Positions 57,088 through 64,000 of a stretch of DNA of 64,000 nucleotides are shown piece by piece. Made by a program: the position numbers and the translations under genes. Numbering within the stretch: the stretch's first letter is position 1; every line of letters starts with the position of its first letter. Origin of the DNA: Lepus europaeus (lineage: Eukaryota > Chordata > Mammalia > Lagomorpha > Leporidae); NCBI RefSeq assembly GCF_033115175.1, contig NC_084834.1, positions 89,078,462 to 89,142,461 of the forward strand, given 5' to 3'. The notes under the pieces are model-generated. The model ran no database searches. It worked only from the letters and a program-made list of their open reading frames with translations, and had not been told where the DNA came from.

Positions 57088-57393
57088 GGGGTTGGCATTG
57101 TAGCATAGAGAGTTAAGCCGCCACCTGTAACACCGACATCCTATATGGGTGTTGGTTGGAGTCCCAGCTGCCCTTTTTCCGATCTAGCTTCCTGCTACTG
57201 TGCCTGGGAAAGCAGCAGAAGATGGCCCAAGAGCTTTGGCTCCTGCAACCCACAAGAAAACCTGGAAGGAGCTCCTGACTCCTGGCATTGGCCTGGCCCA
57301 GACCTGGCCGTTGTGGTCATCTGGGGAATGAATCAGAAGATGGAAGTCTCAGTAACTTTTCAAATAAATAAGTAAATCTTAAAAAAAAAATCT
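57088..57393 (+). mobile_element. CSINE within a MITE
   Basis: It starts GGGGTTGGCATTGTAGC and ends TTTTCAAATAAATAAGTAAATC. Confidence 0.9.
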
Positions 57394-57420
57394 TTTTACA
57401 TCAAAACTAACACTTACCTT

Positions 57421-57477
57421 TTTTTTAAGATTTATTTTATTTATTTGAAAGACAGAGTTACAGAGAGAGGTAGAACC

Positions 57478-57518
<41 letters not shown>

Positions 57519-57750
57519 TCTTCCATCCACTGGTTTACTCCCCAAATGACTGCAACAGCCAGAGCTGAGCTGATCCGAAGCCAGGAGCCAGGAGCTTCTT
57601 CCAGGTCTCCCACGCAGGTGCAGGGGCCCAAGGACTTAGGCCATCTTCTACTGCTTCCCCAGGCATTGCTTTCCCAGGCCATAGCAGACAGCTGGATTGG
57701 AAAGGGAGCAGCCAGGACCTGAACTGGCGCCCATATGGGATGCCGGACTT
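57421..57750 (-). mobile_element. CSINE within a MITE
   Basis: TTTTTTAAGATTTATTTTATTT opens it, with an internal GA run at 57479-57514. It stops at GGGATGCCGGA, lacking the last 40 bp or so. A duplicated CAGGCATTGCTTTCC block near 57661 is specific to this copy. Confidence 0.9.
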
Positions 57751-57778
57751 TCATGAACTTTTTGAAGTACCTCATATA

Positions 57779-58218
57779 GTGAAGGATTTTTAAAAATTTT
57801 TTTAAAATTTATTATCCTTCAAACTTTTGAATATTTTTCATATACTCTATTTTTTAAACATTTAAATAGTATTTTTTGATTAACAACAATTATACCTATT
57901 TATGGAATACAATGTGAGATTTCAATATATGTAGAGAGCAGGTAAATATTTCATTATCTCAATGGCAGAAGTGCCGGTTTTAGAAGAGCCTGTGGTGAAG
58001 CCATGGGAGATGAGAAGACACAGGAAAGACTGGAAAATGATGGAGAAGACCCGGGGGAGGCAGGATGGGATATAAGCTAAGTGGAGCACAAGACAGCTCT
58101 GACACAGGGACCAAGAAACAAAGAGTGGCAGATGTGGGTTTGTAGGTGGTTGAACACAGGAAATTCCAGAGATGGACCCCACTAAGATAAACCTCGTGGG
58201 CATCACACACCACGTCCA
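57779..58218. other. Unassigned sequence
   Basis: An AT-rich part, then a purine-rich part. Nothing recognised. Confidence 0.35.
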
Positions 58219-58537
58219 GGATGTTTAAGGTTTATTTATTTCAAAGTCAGAGTTACAGAGAGAGAGACAGACAGAGAGATTTTCCATCTGCTGGTTCATT
58301 CTCCATGTGGCCACAATGGCTGTGGTTGGACCAGGTGGAAGCTGGGAACCAGGAGCTTCTTCCAGGTCTCCCAGGTAGGTACGGCAGCCCAAGCATTCGA
58401 GCCATCTTCCACTGCTTTCTCAGGTGAATTAGTGGGGAGCTGGATCAGAAGCAGAGCAGCTGAACTTTAACCAGAGCCCACATGGGATGCCAGCGTCGCA
58501 GGCAGAGGCTTTACCCACTACATCACAACACCAGCCA
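58219..58537 (-). mobile_element. CSINE
   Basis: TTTAAGGTTTATTTATTTC opens it and CACAACACCAGCC closes it. CCAGGATGTTTA / CCCAGGAAGTTTA flank it. Confidence 0.9.
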
Positions 58538-58601
58538 TACCCAGGAAGTTTATTGCTCTCATAATCATGATTCTGAACACATTTTTAAAATAGAGTAAGG
58601 G

Positions 58602-58852
58602 AAAGGCATTTGGCACAATGATTGCCATTTTGGATGTCATGTCTCATATTGGAGTGCCAAGTCTGAGTCCCCGCTACTCCACTTTGGATCCAGCTTCCTG
58701 CTAATGTGCACCTTGGTAGGCAACAGGTGATGGCTCAAGTACTTGGTTCAGATCTGCCTGTCTGTGAGCATTTGGGGAGTGAACCAGTGGATAGAAGATC
58801 TCTTTCTATGTCTGTCCTTCTACCTTTCAAATAAAATAAAAATAAATTTCAA
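58602..58852 (+). mobile_element. Old diverged CSINE, short
   Basis: It starts GAAAGGCATTTGGCACAATG and ends CTTTCAAATAAAATAAAAATAA. Confidence 0.8.
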
Positions 58853-59224
58853 AATTTAAGTATCTGAAATAAATTAGATTGATTTCATCCCATTTTTCTC
58901 TCTGCCTCAGACTATAAGAACCACTACCAAGTAGAGGAGAGTATGTGCTCAATGCTGTTGAATGACCTTGCATCATTTCAATAATGGACTCATGTACTCT
59001 CAGCAAACTGCTGTCTCCTAATGCAATTTCAAAACCTTGCTCTTTCTCTTCTACACTGCAAATGTCTCTTGTAAAACCTAGAGCCAAGGGAATGCCTGAA
59101 TTAATCATCTTTGGGATTTGAGGGCTGAGGCAAATCAACTGCCAACTCAAAATGGCCCATATAAATTAGGTCCCCCTAAAAATCACACTCCTGACACAAG
59201 AAACATCAACTAAGTGTTGATAGT
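58853..59224. other. Unassigned sequence
   Basis: Nothing recognised. The 107-aa - strand frame has no support. Confidence 0.4.
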
Positions 59225-59415
59225 ATACATATGCATCATCTACAAGTTTCCTCCTCCCCTTTTGTAATCCTCCTCTCCTACCTCTCTCTACCTCCATCTC
59301 TGTCCCTAGGCAATCACGATCTGCTTCATGTCACTCTACTTGAGCTTGCATTTTCTAAATTTTATATAAATGGAATTACACACAATGAAGAGTATTCAAA
59401 ACATTCAGTGACTAC
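59225..59415 (-). mobile_element. Old L1 3' UTR fragment
   Basis: TTTATATAAATGGAATTACAC within a CTCC-rich context is the complement of an L1 3' region. Confidence 0.55.
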
Positions 59416-59559
59416 TTTGAAAACAGTAGGCATGGATTTCTAATTCATGCTGCACCAGAATAACCCACATTAACTTGTCTAACATATCTGAACAGGATCT
59501 GCTTTGGGGCATAAAGAAGGATGAGACATCAGTTTGAATAGAACTCTATCAGAGCAACA

Positions 59560-60985
59560 TGAATTCTGAAAAACCGAAGCAGGAACATCCAGTTTATTCT
59601 AAACCTTGAGTAGAATGCTGAAACAGAAAATTTATGGGGACAATGTCCCAAACAAACTAGCAGTTTACAAATGGAGAAGTCATTTTCAGAAGAGACAAGA
59701 CAATGTTGAAGGTGAATCCCATAGTGGAAGACCATCAACATTATATTGTGAGGGAAAAAATTAATCCTATTCACCTCCTAATTAAAGAGGACCTACGATT
59801 AACAGAAGAAACAATAGCCAACAGCATGGAATTCTGCTAGTTCAGCCTATACAATCCTGACTGAAAAATTAAACTGGAACAGAATTTCTGCTCCGTGAGT
59901 CCTAAAACTACTGTGCCCACATCAGCTCCTGACAAGAGAAGAGCTTTCAATAGAAACTTTCAACAAATAGGATCAAGATTCTGAAACATTCTTGAAGGAA
60001 TCTTAATAGGAGATAAAACGTGCTTTCATCAGCACGATCTTGAAGACAAAGCACAAGCAAAGCATTGGCTGCCGAGAATGGGAAGTGGTCCAGTCAAAGC
60101 CAGAGCAGGCCTGGCCAGGAACAAGGATAATGGCAAGAAATTTTGGGGATACTTGAGGCATTTACTTTGATGACTTTCTGGAAGGCCAAGGAGTAACAAC
60201 ATCTGCTTATTAGGACAGTGTTTGGGGGAAGTGAGTCGAACTTTAGCAGAAAATCACCTGGGAAAACTTCACCAGAGTCCTTACTCAGCACACCCAGGCT
60301 CCCACTTCTTTTTCTCTCAAACAAGGGCAATGCTGTGAGTTTCAATGGGAAGTCACTCAGTATCCACCTGACAGTCCTGGCTTGCCTCCTCAGAACTTCA
60401 TTTTGCTTCCTAAGTCCTTAAATGGTACCCTTTTTCTTCAGTTAATAATGTAAGAGAAGAAAAAAAAAAAAAAAAAGACCACACTGACATAAATTCCTAG
60501 GACCCACAGCTCTTCAGGGACAAACTGGTGTCATCACTTTCAAAAGTGTCTTGAGCTTGTTTGGTGGTTATATTGAGAAATAAAGTTCATGGGGCCGGCA
60601 CTGTGGCTCAGCAGGTTGACACCCTGGCCTGGGGTGCCGGCATCCCATGTGGGCGCCGGTTCTAGTCCCAGCTGCTCCTCTTCTGATCCAGGTCTCTGCT
60701 GTGGCCTGGGAAGATGGTGGAAGATGGCCCATGTCCTTGGGACCCTGTGCCCGTGTGGGGGACCTGGAGGAGGCTCCTGGCTCCTGATTGGCTCAGCTCT
60801 GGCATTGCGGCCATCTGGGGAGTGAACCAGCAGATGTAAGACCTCTCTCTCTGTCTCTACCTCTCTCTGTAACTCTGCCTGTCAAATTAAAAAAAAATGA
60901 ATCTTTAAGAAAAAAAAAGAGAGAAATAAAGTTCATGTTTTTTACTTTAATTCCACTTTTGGTGAACTTTTTAAGTCCCTCATAT
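59560..60985 (+). mobile_element. Mariner transposon (irritans-like), decayed, copy 2
   Basis: It starts near ATGAATTCTGAAAAACCGAA (the transposase MNSEK start). It shows CAATCCTGACTGAAAAATTA, GAAGACAAAGCACAAGC and TCCACCTGACAGTCCTGG, the last being the PYSPDLAPSDFF region. The right end is GGTGAACTTTTTAAGTCCC. Many stops and shifts, so inactive. A SINE lies at 60592-60920. It keeps a part missing in copy 1. Confidence 0.85.
60592..60920 (+). mobile_element. CSINE within mariner copy 2
   Basis: Exact 17-bp target duplication GAGAAATAAAGTTCATG at 60575-60591 and 60921-60937. Confidence 0.96.
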
Positions 60986-60999
60986 ATATAGTCTTGTCT

Positions 61000-61195
61000 T
61001 CCTGGCTTGCCCTGTGATCCTTCCTCCACATGCGATCCACCACTGCTATCTATCAGCCTCACCAGCCAAATGCCCAACCAGGGGGACTGCCCAATCTCAG
61101 ACTGTGAATCTCCAGAACCATGAACCAAGATAAACCTTTCTTCCTGTGTGTATGTGTGTGAGTCTTAGAGATTAACACTGTGGTAACCCCTAGCA
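61000..61195 (+). mobile_element. Possible MaLR LTR 3' part
   Basis: CAGACTGTGAATCTCCAGAACC followed by AAGATAAACCTTTCTTCC resembles the end of an MLT1/MST LTR. A broken fossil. Weak. Confidence 0.35.
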
Positions 61196-62270
61196 CAGTT
61201 CAGTGTAAGAAACAATCCCTCCAGACTTCCCAGCTGGAAGATCTAATTCAGGGAAACAGATGCTTACACAACTTTGGAAGGGCTGTATATATGGAAGTAG
61301 GCAGGCTATCACAGGATTTAGGTTCAGTATTACCTCCAAGGCCAGAAGCTGCTGTTGCCACTGATACCCCTGCCACCAATGGTGGAGACACAGCTGCTGC
61401 CTGCACTAACATCTGATGCCTCCTCTTTTGCTGCCCTTAGCCCATCTCCACAGCCAGCCATCTTCTGTCACACTCCAAATCTTTTGCAAACACAATGAGT
61501 GCATCCTGTTGAAGGAATCTAATTCACATAAAGGTCAAGGGAGACATAGCTTTCCTCTCTCTAATCTCTAAATAGGAAGGTAAAATAGAGATTGAGATTG
61601 TCCATCCAAAAATCTAGCTCAAACAAAAAATACGATTTTGAGACAAGTTTCACTGTACCCCTTTCTCTACCTAAAACAATACTGATATACAAAGATCAAT
61701 GGTCTACTTTATAAACATATCAAACTGTTTTTGAATTGAGTATGTACCAGAAAAAAAGATACATCAGCTACACTTAAAGACTCACCACGACTTTGAATTC
61801 ACATAGAACACTATTTGCTCCTACCCTACAGAAGCTGTCTCAGTGCAGATCCTTCACAAAACCTTGACCTTTAAGGTGGCTTCATGTCCTTTTCCCTAGT
61901 GGCTTTGTTCTCAGTACCATCAGCTTTTGGCTGTCACCTTTCATCTTTCTTTAATGTCCTTGCCCATTATATTTCTATTTTTAATTCATCAGTAAGGAAT
62001 GTGCCTGACTATAACAGACCTTACTACACCTTTGGTAAACACAACATGCTTGAGTTACTTTCTCTCCCACCATAAGATGTTCAGATGTAGTCAGTATCTG
62101 ACAATGAAGCTTAAGAATGTTAGAGAAAAGGTGTTTGTCTTCTCTGACTCTCCCTAATGGTCTGAAGACACAGCTGAAGCTCCAGCTGTCAAGCCTCTGT
62201 TCCACGAAGGGAGAAATGAAGAGAGCCAAACAGTTCCTGCCAGTGGCAAAAGTCTCCCTTTCAGAAGCTT
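61196..62270. other. Unassigned intergenic sequence
   Basis: No recognised repeat in about 1.1 kb. Short frames lack support. Confidence 0.4.
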
Positions 62271-62285
62271 CCTCCAGAGACTTTT

Positions 62286-62616
62286 TTTTTTTTTTTTTTT
62301 TGACAGGCAGAGTGGGTAGTGAGAGAGAGAGACAGAGAGAAAGGTCTTCCTTTGCCATTGGTTCACCCTCCAATGGCCACTGCAGCCGGCGCATCTCGCT
62401 GATCCAAAGCCAGGAGCCAGGTGCCTCTCCTGGTCTCCCATGTGGGTGCAGGGCCCAAGGACTTGGGCCATCCTCCACTGCCTTCCTGGGCCATAGCAGA
62501 GAGCTGGCCTGGAAGAGGGGCAACTGGGATAGAATCCGGCACCCCAACTGGGACTAGAACCTGGTGTGCTGGCGCCGCAAGGTGGAGGATTAGCCTGTTG
62601 AGCCATGGCGCCGGTC
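62286..62616 (-). mobile_element. CSINE, young form
   Basis: Exact 15-bp target duplication CCTCCAGAGACTTTT at 62271-62285 and 62617-62631. It lies about 330 bp beyond the HERC5-like poly(A) signal. Confidence 0.96.
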
Positions 62617-62631
62617 CCTCCAGAGACTTTT

Positions 62632-62920
62632 GCAAACCATTACCACCCATCCCTTCCATCAGGGAAGGTTGAAAAATATGTTGTGTTTTGTAAATGGGGC
62701 ACAATGTCACTCCCACCATTTAGGGTATCTGTACCTAAAGAAGGGAAAACAGATATTAGGCAGTCTTTAAAAAATACAATCAAGCTAAACACTCTCCCTC
62801 AGGCCAGATCATGCAGGTATGTGTGTCACAGAAGAGCCCAGTCCACATCCTACTATGTCTTGCATGCAATGCCAGCAAGTCTAAAAGAGGCCAACATACT
62901 AAATAGCGAACACGCATCTG
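62632..62920. other. Unassigned sequence downstream of the HERC5-like gene
   Basis: No repeat recognised. It could be extended 3' UTR if the proximal poly(A) signal is skipped. Confidence 0.4.
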
Positions 62921-62940
62921 TTAGATTTTGCATTTTGAAC

Positions 62941-62946
62941 TTTATT
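62941..62946 (-). terminator. AATAAA poly(A) signal of the HERC5-like gene
   Basis: TTTATT on the + strand reads AATAAA on the - strand, 43 nt beyond the TGA at 62990. If used, the 3' UTR is only about 60-70 nt. Confidence 0.6.
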
Positions 62947-62989
62947 TTTGACAATATTTCCCCAAAGAGGTAAATATTCTGGTGCAGCT

Positions 62990-63195
62990 TCAGCCAAATC
63001 CTCGGCTGTTGTTGATGGCGACCTGAAACGCTTCTTCCACCCTCTCCATGGTGGAATACTTAGGGAGGTAGAGAAGACAGAAACATGTCTGCGCTCGCAT
63101 GGGGTCTTTCTCACTCAAACTGTCAGGACAGCAGAATGTTATTTTCATGTTCTTTAAATTTTTTATTTGTGTTCTGTCAGTTCCTGTAAGAAACA
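62990..63195 (-). CDS. HERC5: HERC5-like HECT E3 ligase, last coding exon (partial gene)
   Basis: On the - strand a pyrimidine-rich tract and AG (63197-63196) precede an open frame entered two bases into a codon. It runs 67 codons to TGA at 62992-62990. It encodes the end of a HECT C-lobe: FLTGTDR, ITFCCP, then TCFCLLYLPKYSTMERVEEA, ending NNSRGFG. The Cys of TCF (codon 63085-63083) lies 31 residues from the end, where the active-site Cys of human HERC5 sits (C994 of 1024, from memory). HERC5 is the interferon-induced ligase that attaches ISG15 to new proteins on ribosomes. The RGFG end and the position next to PIGY favour HERC5 over HERC6, which I recall ending in a longer tail. All earlier exons lie beyond the right edge. 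The exon looks intact. Confidence 0.88.
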
Positions 63196-63394
63196 CTAAA
63201 AAGAAGAAGAAAATTGGGTGATCTTTTTCAGAGACTGAAATATCTTTTTAAAGAAAAAAATCTGTTTATCCAAAAAACTTTTCTGAGCATGTAGTACAGA
63301 GTTCTACATTAGCACACTGGAGACCGTAGTAGCACAACATCTGACACACAGTCATTGTCTTCGGCAGCTTAGTCTGCATGGGAATGTAATGGAT
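63196..63394 (-). other. Start of the HERC5-like last intron
   Basis: Acceptor TTCTTCTTTTTAG at the exon edge. The intron runs off the right edge and holds the Tigger and SINE that follow. Confidence 0.7.
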
Positions 63395-63617
63395 CACCCC
63401 AAATCTATGGGGGAATACATGCCAGGACCTCCATAGGATGACAAAGTTCTGGAAACGGACCAAGCCCTCTACATACTGGATTTTTTTCTATATATAATAT
63501 GTTGTTTTCTTATATATACACATCCATGATATACTTCTACCTTTTTACTTAAAGGAAGTATTTTATAGCTTCTCTTTAGCGTATCAGAATTGCCAGCATT
63601 GCTCCCTTTGCACATTA
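63395..63617 (+). mobile_element. Tigger-type transposon, 5' part
   Basis: AATCTATGGGGGAATACATG, CCTCTACATACTGG, then TTAGCGTATCAGAATTGCCAGC follow the same family as 52728 and 33960. Confidence 0.6.
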
Positions 63618-63628
63618 CTTATGAAAAC

Positions 63629-63709
63629 ATTTATTTATTTATTTGAAAGGCAGATCAATGGGGGGGGGGTGAGAGAGGGAGAGAGGGAGGGAGGGGGAGG
63701 GGGGAGGGA

Positions 63710-63754
<45 letters not shown>

Positions 63755-64000
63755 CTCCCATCCTCCGGTTCATTCCCCAAACAGCCACAACAGCCAGGTC
63801 TGTGCCAGGTGGAAGCCAGGAGCTAGGAACCCCATCTTGGTCTTCCACGTGGGTGGCAGGGTCCCAAGCCCTTGTGCCACCATCTGCTGCCCTCTCATGT
63901 GCATTAGCAGGAAGCTGGGTCAGAAGCGGTGTAGAAGGGATTGGAACTGGCATTCTGAAATGGGATACTGGAGTCACAAGTGGTGGCTTAACCCACCACA
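63629..64000 (-). mobile_element. CSINE with expanded GA tract, runs to the window edge
   Basis: ACATTTATTTATTTATTTG opens it. A G/A-only tract of about 95 bp (63658-63751) replaces the usual short one. The 5' end is cut by the window. Confidence 0.9.

Larger units (their letters stand above)
57012..57778 (+). mobile_element. Mariner-derived MITE with two SINEs
   Basis: Left GTCTTCAGAAAGTTACAGG. Middle CATCAAAACTAACACTTACC at 57400-57420. Right TTTCATGAACTTTTTGAAG. SINEs of opposite strand fill both gaps. Confidence 0.72.

Noticed and set aside
63266-63463. Second HERC5 exon candidate upstream of the last exon
   Set aside because: The translation lacks HECT motifs, and the DNA there partly belongs to a Tigger element.
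1-64000. CRISPR arrays, bacterial operons, tRNA or rRNA genes
   Set aside because: The DNA is mammalian. The tRNA-like A/B boxes belong to SINEs, and no true tRNA cloverleaf was found.

Overview
This window is mammalian nuclear DNA, almost certainly from a lagomorph (rabbit or a close leporid). The main reason is about 53 copies of the tRNA-derived lagomorph C-repeat (CSINE). Each is about 300-350 bp, and together they make up roughly a quarter of the window. Two 5'-truncated L1 insertions also carry the rabbit-type L1 3' end. Older mammalian fossils fill much of the rest: L1, L2, MIR, MER5/MER20, Tigger, mariner and MaLR-type LTRs.

Only two loci are supported as genes. (1) PYURF/PIGY at 47.2-49.9 kb on the + strand. 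A CpG-island promoter drives a two-exon transcript encoding two unrelated proteins in tandem. The first is PYURF (PREY), a mitochondrial Trm112-like factor of 106 aa split over exons 1 and 2. The second is PIGY, a 71-aa ER membrane subunit of the GPI-GlcNAc transferase, encoded wholly in exon 2, 89 nt after the PYURF stop. (2) At 62.9-63.2 kb on the - strand lies the terminal coding exon of a HERC-family HECT ligase, best matched to HERC5. It keeps the active-site cysteine and the ...RGFG end. The gene continues beyond the right edge. This convergent order (PIGY 3' end facing HERC5 3' end about 13 kb away) matches the mammalian HERC6-HERC5-PIGY/PYURF-HERC3 neighbourhood as I remember it. HERC3 would therefore lie beyond the left edge.

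Layout: 1-47.0 kb is intergenic DNA with no supported gene, dense in SINEs, with old L1 pieces at 4.6, 11.7-14, 15.8-17.2, 24-26.3 and 35.4-36.7 kb, a nested LTR cluster at 8.3-9.8 kb, an LTR carrying a rabbit L1 at 28.1-29.4 kb, and a decayed mariner at 39.7-41.4 kb. 47.0-49.9 kb is the PYURF/PIGY gene. 50-62.9 kb is intergenic, with a Tigger copy split by an LTR at 52.7-53.4 kb and a second mariner at 59.6-61 kb. Three CTCF-like motifs (42.9, 50.1 and 55.2 kb) surround the PYURF/PIGY gene.

I did not find a novel gene system. The observations most worth a second look are the two-protein mRNA and its upstream AUG pattern, the CTCF-like motifs, a SINE that seems to have carried extra 3' sequence, a SINE insertion joined to a target deletion, and the dated nests of elements inside elements. 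All family assignments come from reading and memory, with no database search, and repeat ends are approximate (about 10-30 bp) unless a target-site duplication is given.
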